This document shows positions 45,806-56,812 of a DNA stretch of 64,000 bases, piece by piece; positions within the stretch are counted from its first letter, which is position 1; each line of letters opens with the position of its first letter. The notes beneath the pieces were generated by a model that worked only from the letters and a program-made list of their open reading frames with translations, made no database searches and was not told the origin of the DNA. A program made the position numbers and the translations under genes. Source of the stretch: Epiperipatus broadwayi (Eukaryota; Onychophora; Udeonychophora; Euonychophora; Peripatidae); NCBI GenBank assembly GCA_028023455.1, contig JAQFVV010006306.1, positions 1,825,001-1,889,000 on the forward strand, written 5' to 3'.

Positions 45806-47077
45806 TTTTATTATATTTCTATAAAGTTACAGTACAGACTTCAGAAAAATTTGTCTAAGTTCTGCACTTTAATTCTACTATGAATGCCTTAATGTTATTC
45901 ATTCTAAATATGTTTAAACTATTGAGTCGCAATATCATATTTATACTATAAAACGCATACACACAGTATATAAAAGAATTAATCATTGTATTGCATTTAT
46001 TTATATACATATGCAGTTCCTTCTTTTGCATAAGTCCTTTCTATAACATTTTGAGCCCATTGCAGAATTTTTTTTTATTATAATTGTCAAGTATTATTTA
46101 TAAAAATTAACAAATTTATCTATTTGTATTTAGTACTATTTTTTTTAAAAAAATAAAATCCTCCCCACCCTAGTAATGATAAGATATATATGTTTAAATT
46201 ATTTTATATCATATTTCACAGTGAGATTTGAAAATAGCACTTCAAAGGTCAATACAATGCTGGGAGAAAGATTTAATAATAGGAAATAAAAATATTAACA
46301 CAGAGGGCACAAAAGTTTGTGCATAAAATCCTTAAAATTTTACGATAATGATTTCGGAAGAAATGCTTAACAAAGTCTCAGTTAATACAACAGGCATAAA
46401 AACTTCTAACATTTCGTCAATCGTTTATGGATTAACATCTCTGCATGTACGGTAAAGTTTCTAACTTCGTCTAAGGAGAAGTCATTTAACATCACATCTC
46501 ATATTATTTTTAATACCAATTCCATTCTATTTGTTTGTCTTTTTCTAAGAATTATTTAGTACAATAAACATACTAGGTTATAAAAAACATTCAATGAATA
46601 TTAAATGAAATATAACGTTATTCTGTATTATTATTTATAAACCTCTAATAATTCTGATAAATCGTGATTTTTTCTCAGACATATATTTATCATTGCACTG
46701 ACTTTAATTTCAGCAAAAATTGTTTGTTTTTTTCCCCTACAGTCTAACATATTTTAAGGCTACCTATTGTAATAAATTGCTCTTTAAATATACGCTGTAT
46801 TTACCAACTATTTTTAATATGTATTGCAGTACTGTATTTAGTTTCTAAACGCATGAGTTAGTTTAGGATTAGATACTTTTTTAGTTAAAAGTATGTCGTA
46901 AAATATTTGACATAAATATATCTTTTAACTATCACTTAATTATAAAATTATTTTTTGTAGAAAGTTAGATATAAACATATATATTTATATTTCTCATAGC
47001 ACGAAAGAAAAATAATATTTTAAAAATAATTTATGAATATAATATTTTCGTTGCTATTTAACGACAATTCATTAAAG
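45806..47077. other. No gene recognised; possible 5' flank of RRP36
   Basis: AT-rich with no repeat boundary except a possible small family A scrap (agtttgtgcataaaatcc, about 46313-46331). It lies upstream of the candidate first exon of the RRP36-like gene, so a promoter may be here. No TATA or initiator can be singled out in such AT-rich DNA. Confidence 0.35.
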
Positions 47078-47096
47078 ATGGCGATAAGTAGAAGTG
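47078..47096 (+). CDS. Candidate first coding exon of the RRP36-like gene
   Basis: ATG in a good context (AAAGATGGCG, with A at -3 of the AAAG and G at +4) opens six codons (MAISRS) plus one base before a GTAATA donor. The single leftover base plus CT at the start of the 55758 exon make a complete Ala codon, so the phase fits. The implied N-terminus is much shorter than that of vertebrate RRP36, an additional exon could lie between, and the intron would be 8.7 kb. Supported only by context and phase. Confidence 0.25.
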
Positions 47097-47689
47097 GTAA
47101 TATTTTAGTTCTTTATTTATTTCTCAAAAATAATTATGACACTAACATATAACATGCATTTCAGTCTTTTTTTTTTTTTACTTCTAAAAATATTTGTTAT
47201 ATGAGAGAGAGGACTAAATAGGATTTACATCAATTAGATTTAATCGTTTGGATAATGATTAATATTATAGGGAATTTAGCATCAACAATTCTATTATTAC
47301 TAAATCCTATTAATATATTGACCGAAATTAATTAATCTTTTACCTTAACATAATTTTTTATAATATATGGTAGTATTAATTCAACGAATTACTTTTTATA
47401 TAGTATCTACGGTACCGTATCTACTCCGTATGCCTATATTTCATATTAAGTAAAATGAAATTGTAACAGGCAAAACTCTTAAAATGAAATTGGATATATA
47501 TAATTTGAATAAAAACATATAAAATTTGACATATTTTTTATTCTTGAAGAAAAAATATATTGCGTATGATAGTAAATGGAATTGGAGAATTAGTAAAAAA
47601 TTATCGTTTTTACGTTATACAATTTAAATGAACTTTTAAAATATGAAGTTGGTAGAAATTATTGCTGTGAAATATATTGTAGACTAGTT
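47097..47689. other. No gene recognised
   Basis: AT-rich. A lone aacaggcaaaactctt at about 47465 resembles the edge of a family A arm. Confidence 0.4.
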
Positions 47690-47885
47690 TTACGCTAATC
47701 GATGACAGAATAAAATCCTATGTGTTTTTAAAATTAACCTGGAAATTTGGATATGGCATTAGCCGAGCTTATAATAAATCGATCGTAAACTTGAGTAATA
47801 CCAAATCCAAATTTCCAGATTAATTTAAAAAACACTTTGGATTATATTCTGTCATCTATAGCCTAAAAGTAGTATTTGGTTTTAA
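47690..47885. repeat. Foldback repeat
   Basis: The left arm (cgatgacagaataaaatcct, then acctggaaatttggatatgg) and the right arm (ccaaatccaaatttccagat, then ggattatattctgtcatcta) are inverted. A further inverted pair (aaacttgagtaata and attactcaagttta) spans 47790-47925. Confidence 0.8.
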
Positions 47886-48784
47886 TATTGCATTATCGGT
47901 TAATGTCCAGTTATTACTCAAGTTTACAGTAAATATCAATAGGATAGAGTTAATAGATGTTGCTGCTTTGAATCTTATGTTGTTTCTCATTATTATTTGT
48001 CCTTTTTACAGAGAATATTATTGCAAAGCAGAAATAACTACCTCTCATTGATTTATATATCGTCAAAATGTAAGCTTAGTTTTTAAATTATGCAGTGAAT
48101 TTTGTCTCGTTTTTTAATTTATGTGTAGACTGAATGTTCTGCAGTCACCATTAATATATTCAAAGGATGAAGAATGAGTCGATTTTTAACATCCTTTGAG
48201 CATTAAGTGAAATATTAGTTTTTTAATAATTGTAATAAATATTTAAAAGATAGATTGGTATTATTTTGTCTTTTCATTTGGCTTTACATAACTCAGTGGG
48301 AAGTAGTGACTTCAGCTTTGCAATTACAGATATTTGAAAGTTATGATTATTTATTACAGATAATATTATAACTGATTTTCTAAACTTACTTAATTATTCA
48401 TCTTCATTCTAACAATAATAATTTTAATCAATTTGTATTTTCTCATTGTTTAACTTCCTTACCAGCTTAGTTTTATTCATATATTGTTTTTATAGCACTA
48501 TTTAATTATAGGATTTTATTATCATGTTATTTTTTTATTTTATAATAATCTTCTGAAGTTAATGTTAATAAATATCTTTTATTTAAACTAGACTTAAATG
48601 TTTTATTTTATTGCATTTTACTTTTTGAATAATAGATTTGTCTTTTTTTAATTTGTTTCCAATTGAATACAGTATTATAATAAAAAAAACAATAGAATGC
48701 ACTTTATTTTTTACACATTTTATAAAATTTGTCTTTTACGAGAAAGTGCAACTTCCTTGATTACATCAATCTTGCTAGTAATTT
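47886..48784. other. No gene recognised
   Basis: AT-rich sequence without supported exon. Confidence 0.5.
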
Positions 48785-48995
48785 CATATAACCACTAAAC
48801 ATCACATGATCACCATTTCTTATGCTTGCTCACAGGCAAAACTCTCCATGCAGTAGTGCCACTCAGCGCAAGCCAGAGTTATATTGGATGAGTAGGCACT
48901 AGATAGGGATTTTATGACAAGCCTTCTGGCATCCATTGATTACTCTGGCTTGCACTGAGTGGCATTACTGTATGGAGAGTTTTGCCTGTTTTAAT
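48785..48995. repeat. Family A short form
   Basis: Left terminus and outer arm (48795-48878) fused to the outer right arm (48879-48990). The ribozyme-like part is deleted, as in the copy at 3.7-3.9 kb. Confidence 0.9.
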
Positions 48996-49264
48996 CTCAT
49001 ACGTAAACAATTTTAAAAAGATTATTATCATGTTTAAGTGTAAGATTACTAATATCCAGTTGAACAGTAAATAGTATCAAATAAGTGGTATGAGTATCAT
49101 CGATAGAACCAAAATCTACAAACTTATGAATTTATCCGCAACTTTTAATTTTTTTAATTAAGAAATGAATCAATTATGAAAGATTTAAAATCGTTTTGTT
49201 TTGTTTTTTCCTGCATCGCAAAGTTTTTCTTGAGATGTCTGGTTATTGTCGAAATCAAATAGTT
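48996..49264. other. No gene recognised
   Basis: AT-rich spacer between two family A copies. Confidence 0.4.
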
Positions 49265-49740
49265 TTACATTAAGCCAATAAACATTACATGATCACCATT
49301 TCTTATGCTTGCTTGTAACTGTTATTAAAACAGGCAAAAACTCACTATACGTATTGCCACACAGCAAGCTAGAGTAATCAATGGATGCCAGAAGGCTTGG
49401 GCATAAAATCCCTATCTGGTGCCTACACATCCAATATCTCCAGATTTGTTTCTGGCTTGTGGCCTCATCAATGAGTCTGAGAGCAGACTAGTTTCTGGCT
49501 TGTGGCCTTTCTCAGTGAGGAATCTTGGATCTAAGTGCACTGCACCTAGGTGCAGTGCTCTCAGTTCCAAAGCTCCTCACTGACAAAGGCCACAAGCCAG
49601 AAACTAGTCTGGGAATATTGGATGAGTAGGCACCAGATGGGGATTTTATGCACAAGCCTTCTGGCATCCATTGATTACTCTAGCTTGCTGTGTGGCAATA
49701 CGCATAGTGAGTTTTTGCCTGTTTTAATAGTTTTATATTA
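49265..49740. repeat. Family A foldback with partial duplication of the left arm
   Basis: Left terminus at 49278 and left arm to 49540. The gtttctggcttgtggcct block is present twice in the left arm (49447 and 49490), a short local duplication of the ribozyme-like segment. The right arm (49545-49725) is complete, with the core altered to CTGACAA. Confidence 0.9.
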
Positions 49741-50401
49741 GCAGTAGTGTTATAAAGCTTTTCATTTCTTTATTCTTCCTTGTATGATTTGTAGTATATA
49801 AATAATTATATTATTCACTAATATCTCAAAAAGATTATCATATCTGAATGAATCTTATATAATTTCGGCTTTCAAAATGTTCTGGAGTAAAAGACATAGT
49901 TTGCTCAGATTTTTAGTTTCAATAATATATATTTGTTAATTATTAAAGAATACTTTATAGCTATTTGTTTTAATCAAAAAAATATGCTTTAAAATATATA
50001 CAAAAAAAAATTATTTTGAATTGAAATTTCTCATTGCAAATCAACTTTTGACCAGAAATTATTTGAGTGTGATAGTAAGAGTGGCCAACTTGAGCTAAGG
50101 ATTCAAGGATCACGTTCTATCTTAGAAAAAAAACTGAATTTGATTAATTGATTGGAATTGTATACTTAGGGCTCAAATGTCACTTTACCTCTTGTGCAAC
50201 TGTCCTTATTGCCTTTTGAGATTGACAGACTTAAAAGCTAATCTTGGATCAGTTCTCATTTGTGTGTTTTAAAAAAATAAATCTATTTGGTTATTGATTA
50301 GAACTGTTTTAAACTTTCACTTGGGTACGCAAAAATATTATGATTTCCTGTGTAATTAACTTTTTTTTTTTCTATTTTCTTAACGTAATTTGTTTAACAA
50401 T
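49741..50401. other. No gene recognised
   Basis: AT-rich sequence. Confidence 0.5.
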
Positions 50402-50655
50402 TTAATTGCAGAACATCCTGTGCAGTTTGGCATAGTTGTCCGACTTGGGATCGGGAAGTCCCAAGATTGACCTGGCATCCAAACTTTTTATGATCTCCTG
50501 AGCAATAAAGCCATATGTGTTTTTTTTACCCAGCACATTTTGGCATAGTTGGTAGATCTTCATCTTGATATTGGGAGGTCTCAGGATCATTTCTGCTGCT
50601 CCGTCTTTTTAAGAACTTTGCAATAAAGGCATTAGCATTTTTTTTTTTAAATTTC
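50402..50655 (+). repeat. Tandem dimer of a SINE-like unit
   Basis: Two units of about 120-135 bases lie head to tail. Each has tttggcatagttg near its start, a central g-rich segment (cttgggatcgggaagtccca in unit 1, ttgatattgggaggtctcag in unit 2), and ends gcaataaagccatatgtg or gcaataaaggcattagca followed by a T8-10 run. Unit 1 contains a perfect 7-bp hairpin, CTTGGGA...TCCCAAG. The composition is clearly less AT-biased than the surroundings. The minus strand is open for 62 codons, but the repeat nature argues against a protein. The T-run ends could be Pol III terminators or reversed A-tails. Confidence 0.5.
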
Positions 50656-51054
50656 AGGATCATATATTTTAATAAGCCCCAATATTATTAGATATAGGAA
50701 ATATAGGTCATTTGATGTTTTTAGAACAAAATTTGTTTGAACTTCTATCTAAGAACCTTTAGCTTTCAGTCTGCTATTCATCTGTTCTGTGTTTCTTCTT
50801 ATGTGCTACATTTAGAGTGATGACGGAGTGACAGACTTGAAAACTGGAAATTTCTACATTAAATCAATCTCGTGCTTGGGAAGCATAGAACTTTCCTGAC
50901 AACTATTTACTTAATTTTTTATTTCTTTTTTGTTGTTGGTATTAATTATTTTTAATATTAATTGCTTGACAGAAATTGTCCTAACACACTCATATCTAAA
51001 TTATATAGCAATTTGCACAATAATAAATATGAATTAGTTACCGTAAATCACAGT
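50656..51054. other. No gene recognised
   Basis: AT-rich sequence. Confidence 0.5.
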
Positions 51055-51098
51055 ACCGCTATGAATATGAGGCAAAAGGCCTCGAAAGCGCTTAGCGT
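51055..51098 (+). ncRNA. Solo hammerhead-like hairpin of the PLE-terminal type
   Basis: Helix I CGCT/AGCG, then ATGAATATGA, helix II GAGGC-aaaag-GCCTC (five perfect pairs), GAAA, palindromic GCGC, T, T, closing helix I. The stems are the best paired of the PLE-terminal type. No endonuclease frame is adjacent, so it is either a solo terminal repeat or all that remains of a PLE. The 5' core departs from CUGAUGA. Confidence 0.4.
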
Positions 51099-51589
51099 GT
51101 AATAATTTCTGTGTATCTTTATAGCTTCTCATTCAAGTGTGTCATACGCTTTGTTAATTTTGTAAAATAAAATGATCAAAATGATAACCATTATTTTAAG
51201 CAGCAAACGATTCAAGAATATGACTTCAAAGAAATCATCTACTGGATATTAAATAAACTCATGTGAGTTCATTGGTATTGCATCATATTTAAAAACCTAA
51301 GATGCTGAGGAACTCTCACTACAATTCTGTTACTAATTAAATATATTTTAGATATGCATAGTCATAAGCTTTTGTTTGGTTTCTTACATTAATTTGAAGC
51401 CCATGTGCATTGGTTTTCAAGAACATTTAAGACATATTTGAAGGCTATTATTTAATAAAGACATCAACATTTATTGCCAACCTATATAGATGTATTTTTT
51501 ACCATGCAGAAGCAAAGCTGCTACTAGATAAAAAATGAGAATAGATTTAATTATATAAAAAATAGAAAGAGGGAGCTACTAAATATAAA
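51099..51589. other. No gene recognised
   Basis: AT-rich sequence. Confidence 0.5.
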
Positions 51590-51697
51590 GAATTTATAAG
51601 TTTTTATATGAGAGATGCAAAAAGTAAAATGAAAATGCTTGGTAGGTTGCAAGTTTATGGATAGTAAAAGAATAGCCAAAATAGTGTTAATTGGGTT

Positions 51698-52246
51698 ATG
51701 AATAAAGGACAGGTAACAAGATGGGTGAGAAAGATAATGCGGTATGCAAAAGATATGGATAAAGAATTTATATCAGTATACTTGTATAAAAGGTGGGATG
51801 ATTGTGTTAGGAGGATTGTTGAGTGTTACAGTGGTAAGGAATGGGATAAAAGAATAGATGCATTAATAAAGAATGGGAAGTTGGAGAGATGGAGAATTAG
51901 TATGGAGGGTAAGAAGAGTTTAAATATATATAGAAGTAAACGGAACATTGGGTGAGAGTTAATTTATGATAATAGTAAGGAAAGTATTTTATTGTTTAAG
52001 GCTCGAACGGGATTTTTAGCAACAAGAGAATATACATGTAAATGGAAAAGTATGAGTGATTTAGTGTGCAAATTGTGTAAGGAAGGTATAGAAAATATTA
52101 GACATCTGTTGATTGAATGTAAATGCTTGAAAGCAGAAAGGGTACAAATAATGAAGTTATGGGAGAATAAATATGAGCAAAGTGATTATACAGAAAGTGA
52201 GTTATTGGTTTTTATGCTGGGTTTGGGAAAAGATAAGGGGGATTAG
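51698..52246 (+). pseudogene. LINE C-terminus with CCHC-type zinc-binding motif (copy 1)
   Basis: Two frames, 51698-51955 (KGQVTRWVRKIMRYAKDMD...KSLNIYRSKRNIG) and 51992-52246 (RTGFLATREYTCKWKS, then DLVCKLCKEGIENIRHLLIEC), are separated by a stop in the same frame region. CKLC-x6-IRHLLIEC gives a C-x2-C-x8-H-x4-C arrangement like the zinc-binding domain that follows the reverse transcriptase in several LINE clades. No RT catalytic motif is present. The copy is inactive. Confidence 0.75.
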
Positions 52247-52453
52247 ATATAAAGATCATAGAATTGACAAAGATTATGTTGTGGAAATGGGATAGAGCAG
52301 ATTATGGGAAAGCTTAGGGTGGGAAATGAAAGGGGAAGGTAAAGTGGCTAACAGGTTTTTTTGGGCATAGTTGCTGAGAGATTCCTGACTCCATTTAAGA
52401 AGTCACAGTACATCATCACATCACCTTAAAAGTAAAATGAAAATGTTGGTAGA

Positions 52454-53067
52454 TTGCAATTTATGGATAATAAAAGAATAGCCAAAATAGTATTTAATTG
52501 GGTTATGAGTAAAGGGCAAGCAACAAGATGGATGAGAAAGGTAATGCAGTATGCAAAATATTTGGATAAAGAATTTATATCAGTATATTTGTACAAAAAT
52601 GGGATGATTGTGTTAGGAGGATTATTGAGTGTTATAGATGGAGAACTAATATGGAGAGTAAAAAGAGTTTAAATATATATAGAAGTAAACAGAATATTAG
52701 ATGCGAGTTAATAAATGATAATAGTAAGGAAAGTAGTTTATTGGTTAAGGCTCGAACGGGATCTTTAGCAACAAGAGAATATACATGTAAATGGAAAAAT
52801 ATGGGTGATTTAGTCTGTAAATTGTGTAAGGAAGGAATAGAAAATATTAGGCATCTGTTAATTGAATGTAAATGCTTGAAAATAGAAAGAGTACATATAA
52901 TGAAGTTATGGAAGAATAAATATGAAAAAAGTGATTATACAGAAAGTGGATTATTGGTTTTTATATTGGGTTTGGGAAAAGATAAGGGGGATTTAAATAT
53001 GAAGGCCATGGAGTTGACAAACATTATGTTGTGGAAATGGGATGGAGCAGATTATGGGAAAACTTAA
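52454..53067 (+). pseudogene. LINE C-terminus with CCHC-type zinc-binding motif (copy 2)
   Basis: Frames 52454-52672 and 52651-53067 overlap by a frameshift. The second is the longest continuous version of the domain: KARTGSLATREYTCKWKN, DLVCKLCKEGIENIRHLLIEC, and then KLWKNKYEKSDYTESGLL and a C-terminal MLWKWDGADYGKT. Relative to copy 1 it lacks a stretch near 52620 (the KEWDKRIDAL segment), which explains the frame change. Confidence 0.75.
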
Positions 53068-53390
53068 AGTGGAGAATGGAAAATAACGTGGCTAACAGGT
53101 TTCTCTGGGCATAATTGCTGAGATATTCTTGATTTTGTTTAAGGAGAAGCCACAGTACATCACATCACATATCAGTATATTTGTACAAAAGATGGGATGA
53201 TTGTGTTAGGAGGATTGTTGAGTGTTATAATGGTAAGGAATGCGATAAAAGAATAGATTTTTTTTAATAAAGAATTGGAAGTTAGAGAGATGGAGAACTG
53301 GTATGGAGAGTAAAAAGAGTTTACATATATAGAAATAAACAGAATATTAGGTGCGAGTTAATATATGATAATAGTAAGGAAAGTAGTTTA

Positions 53391-53645
53391 TTGTTTAAGG
53401 TTCGAACGGGATCTTTAGCAACGAGAGAATATACATGTAAATGGAAAAATATGTGTGATTTAGTCTGCAAATTATGTAAGGAAGGAATAGAAAATATTAG
53501 GTATCTGTTAATTGAATGTAAATGCTTGAAAACAGAAAGGGTACATATAATGAAGTTATGGAAGAATAAATATGAAAAAAGTGATTATACAGAAAGTGGA
53601 TTCTTGGTTTTTATGCTGTGTTTGAGAAAAAATAAGGGGATTTAG
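53391..53645 (+). pseudogene. LINE C-terminus with CCHC-type zinc-binding motif (copy 3)
   Basis: The frame starts at KVRTGSLATREYTCKWKN and holds DLVCKLCKEGIENIRYLLIEC, where the His of the zinc motif has become Tyr, so the site would be lost. Its upstream part (53170-53390) is frameshifted by an extra T-run near 53260. It is the most truncated of the three copies. Confidence 0.75.
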
Positions 53646-53869
53646 ATATAAAGGCCATAGAGTTGACAAAGATTATGTTGTGGAAATGGGATGAAGCAGA
53701 ATATGGGAAAACTTAGATTGAGGAATGGAAAATAAAGTGGCTAACAGGTTTCTCTGGACATAATTGCTGAGAGATTCTTGACTTTGTTTAAGGAGAAGCT
53801 ACAGTACATCACATTAAAAGTTTGAATAGATAGCAGTTAAGATTTGAAAATATAAATAGAAGGTGGATA

Positions 53870-54525
53870 TAATATATATAAAAAATAATCTGGACCAACT
53901 GATGATTTCTGGTTTAGCATGAAATACGTATATTGGTGATTAACTATCTTTTCAACATATATGTGTTCAGGTGTATCAGTGATATGAGATAGAATGGTGA
54001 GTGGTGGGTCATGCGAAAGTCTGCTCATATACCCTATATATTACATATATTCATACAGGTAAACAATACGCTTGTATTTCAGTTATTACATAATAGAGAT
54101 GTCTGCCCATCCCTTGTGTATGTATTAAATGGATTATGTCCTGTACATGAGGGGTCAGATTGACTTTAGGTCAACATGAGTGTGACAAAAATCTCGGCCT
54201 CATGGTGGCCTTTGAGCATTCCATCTTCAGATTTTCAATTGGATGGACGGTTGAAGAGTTGGAGTGCGGAGTAGATTGAAGCCTATCTATTAAGGTATGA
54301 AGATTGGCTATCTTAATATATATATCTGAGCACTTATTGCATATATGTGTAGAGAAGATAATCTGGACCAACTGATGATTGCTGGTTTAGCATGAAATTC
54401 GTGTATTGGTGATTATTTATCTTTTTAACATATGTGTTCAGGTGTATCAGTGATATAAGATAGAGTGGTGAGTGGTGGGTCATGTGAAAGTCTGTGCTCA
54501 TATGCCCTATATATTAAATATAAGT
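53870..54525 (+). repeat. Family D, tandem pair
   Basis: Two copies follow each other. Each contains aatctggaccaactgatgat, ggtttagcatgaaat, atgtgttcaggtgtatcagt and agatagaatggtgagtggtg-type text ending in tatgccctatatatt. The second also has the gaggggtcagattgactttagg and ggttgaagagttggagtgcg blocks (54150-54290). (TA)n tracts follow at 54650-54790. Confidence 0.75.
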
Positions 54526-54834
54526 TAAAGAAAGTTATACATATTAAATGTTAATATAATGAATAATAATGTAAAATATAAAAATATGTAATGTTAGAGT
54601 TAAATATTTAAAAAAAGTAATAATAATAAAATAATGAAAAATTAATGAAATAAATATATATATATAAATGATTATAGGAAGTATTGATTGATAAATATAG
54701 AATATAAAAAAAGATAAAATGTATATTATATATATAAAAAGATAATAATTATATAGAGAGATATATAAATAATGATTATAAGAATATATATAATGTAAAA
54801 TTATATATTCATATGAATTTGTGTTCGTGTGTTT

Positions 54835-54970
54835 GTTATAGTTCTGAAGAAGATTGCTGGGGCAATCGAAACCGTCAATAGTGGATTGTAAAAAACATTG
54901 TAAAAGTAATAAAAAATGTAAATGATGTTAATATTATATGGATTTGGCAATGCAATAAGAAAGATAAAGT
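54835..54970 (+). repeat. Family B half element
   Basis: A single arm with tctgaagaagattgctgggg, caatcgaaaccgtcaatagt, aacattgtaaaagtaataaa and gatttggcaatgcaataaga. It matches the right arm of the 58.73-58.99 kb foldback. The left arm is missing. Confidence 0.8.
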
Positions 54971-55757
54971 TATAATACTTCATAAATTAATTGATAATTG
55001 TCAGTGGTAGAGCGAGTTTCTAATGGATTCGTAATAATTTTCAAATTGTGAGGATAGTAATTATGATAACTTTCATTAACCTCTAGATAAAGCCAAGTTG
55101 TGAAGATAGCCGAAGTATGATTTTAAGAATAGCAATATGTCATCTTAATCAGCCTCTGACAGTTTTAGTTAATATATTACTAATAATTATTAAGTACAAC
55201 AAAATTCATTATCAACTAATCACTTTTCTATGAGGTATCTCTTTGTGGTATTCATCCGCTACATTAATAAGTCAATAAAAGTATTCATTATTGCCATTTA
55301 ATCAGCAAATTCATAGCGCTTATTATGGACTTTCTGAGTATTAACATTATAATCCTTTTTTAGAACAATATATAGTCACACATTCCTAGCAGTATCTAGA
55401 AGGGATTCAGAGGTATATTTGTTCTGCTCTATCACTGAACGTCTCACCCGCATGTATCAAGGTACATGCTCATATTTCCTGCAGTATTACCGATTGTCAA
55501 AGCCAGTAAATTATTGATTGGTCATTCATTTTGAAAACTGTCGTTACTAATATTTATAACTCCAAAGTATTTTGCAAGTTACAATATTTTTCTTGTTATG
55601 CTGTTTTATATATTTGGATAATTTCATTTCATTTGCAGCATTTTTTTTTCTAGTCAATACGATTTCACTGTCAAGTAATGTATATATTTTTAGTTTCTAA
55701 AGCTTTTAAAATAAATAATAATTATTAATTTAATTTTGTATTTGTTTCTTTTAATAG
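54971..55757. other. Intron of the RRP36-like gene, no other feature
   Basis: AT-rich with a few CpGs. A gattggtc (CCAAT-like) at about 55534 could hint at a promoter nearer to the second exon, but no start-codon exon with a matching donor was found here. Confidence 0.3.
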
Positions 55758-55818
55758 CTTTATCGGATTTATCCTTTGAGGAGCTACATAATCTCAAAGA
55801 AAAAGTAGGAAGCAAAGT
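55758..55818 (+). CDS. RRP36: RRP36-like, conserved N-terminal exon
   Basis: Bounded by a good acceptor (TTTGTTTCTTTTAATAG, to 55757) and a perfect GTAAGT donor (55819-55824). It encodes two bases, 19 codons, two bases: LSDLSFEELHNLKEKVGSK. This is the first conserved block of RRP36, which in the human protein reads MSFEELLELQxxVGTK. RRP36 is a nucleolar protein of the early 90S/SSU processome and is needed for cleavages that release 18S rRNA. The reading phase joins seamlessly with the next exon 6.2 kb downstream (GT + A = Val). Identity is deduced from remembered family sequence and is supported by all three exons together. Confidence 0.85.
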
Positions 55819-56559
55819 GTAAGTTAAATTTTAACATTAAAATTAATAAAACGAAATATCCAAGCTATATGTATGTATGTTTATATTGAACTGTAAATAT
55901 AACATTTTTACTTTTGCTTTTTCTATTAAATGATTTATAATGAAAAGCAATGTATTTTTGTTGAATATTTATTTCATTTAAAAAAATGTCATATTCAGTT
56001 CTATTAATTGATGTTTATAAGCAAACATATTTGATACAAAATTTTGCCTATATCAGACTGATTTCTGGAGAATTGCATATATTTTTGATCAAGTCTAGTA
56101 AAAATACTAATTTATAATCTTAGAATTTATTTTGATTCATTATAAGTTGTTTGGAAAAGTTGCTATATGTGTGTGTATATATATGTATGTGTATAGGTGC
56201 ATGTATGTATGGTAAATTTATTATCTGAAGTCTTACTAAGCAAGCAGAATACTACGATCAATAACATTTGGTCGTAAACAGAATATTATGATCCATAATA
56301 TTTGATCATTATTAGTAGTATTTCAGCATTTAAAATGCATGTGTTATGTGATTGGATGAGGAATAAGAGATACATGGAAATGAGCGATGCATATTTTTTT
56401 CCTGTGAATATTTGAACAAAATTCTGAAGCATTTGCATTGACAAAGATGTTTTTAATTATAGTTGATATTTTATTCTGTAATTTATAGAACGTTTTTAGA
56501 AGTGTAATAGAATATTATTTAGTATAGAAGATTTTCAGAAATTATTTGTGATTGTTTGA

Positions 56560-56812
56560 CAAGCTTTGCAGAATATCCCCAACCCCAGACCTGTTTCTAC
56601 TACTGACTTCCTCAGTGAGGTGCTAGGATATTTAAGCATTAGATTAAAAATACCAGGACAAGTGCAGCACTTTATCTAATGAATAGTTCTCCATTGGCCC
56701 GTCCTGATATTTTTAATCTAATGCTTGAATATTCTAGCACCTCACTGAGGAAGCCAGTAGCGGAAACCGGTCTGGGATTGAAGGATATTCTGCAAAGCTT
56801 GTTAAGAGCTTA
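56560..56812. repeat. Foldback with paired hammerhead-like motifs (family E)
   Basis: The left arm (56562-56665) and right arm (56700-56805) are inverted copies: caagctttgcagaatatcc outside, attagattaaaaatacc near the centre. Each arm holds a compact motif. On the plus strand in the right arm: CTCA, CTGAGGA (56745-56751), helix II GC-cagta-GC, GAAA (56763-56766), palindromic CCGG, T, C, TGGG. The left arm (minus strand) has helix II GT...GT and helix III CAGG, so is partly decayed. Its body is unrelated to family A apart from this motif. Confidence 0.75.

Larger units (their letters stand above)
51590..53815 (+). mobile_element. Three tandem copies of a LINE 3' end
   Basis: Copy 1 (about 51590-52430), copy 2 (about 52431-53167) and copy 3 (about 53168-53812) are head-to-tail duplicates that differ mostly in how far 5' they extend. 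Each encodes the same C-terminus and closes with a cacagtacatcacatcac-type tail. The next copy starts immediately after the tail of the previous one. Compared with each other they show many substitutions and indels. The family is not the RTE of 30.5 kb, since its C-terminus carries a zinc-knuckle-type motif. Confidence 0.8.

Noticed and set aside
50402-50590. 62-codon minus-strand open frame as a protein gene
   Set aside because: The region is two diverged tandem copies of a repeat unit, and the frame has no initiation context, splice sites or recognisable family.
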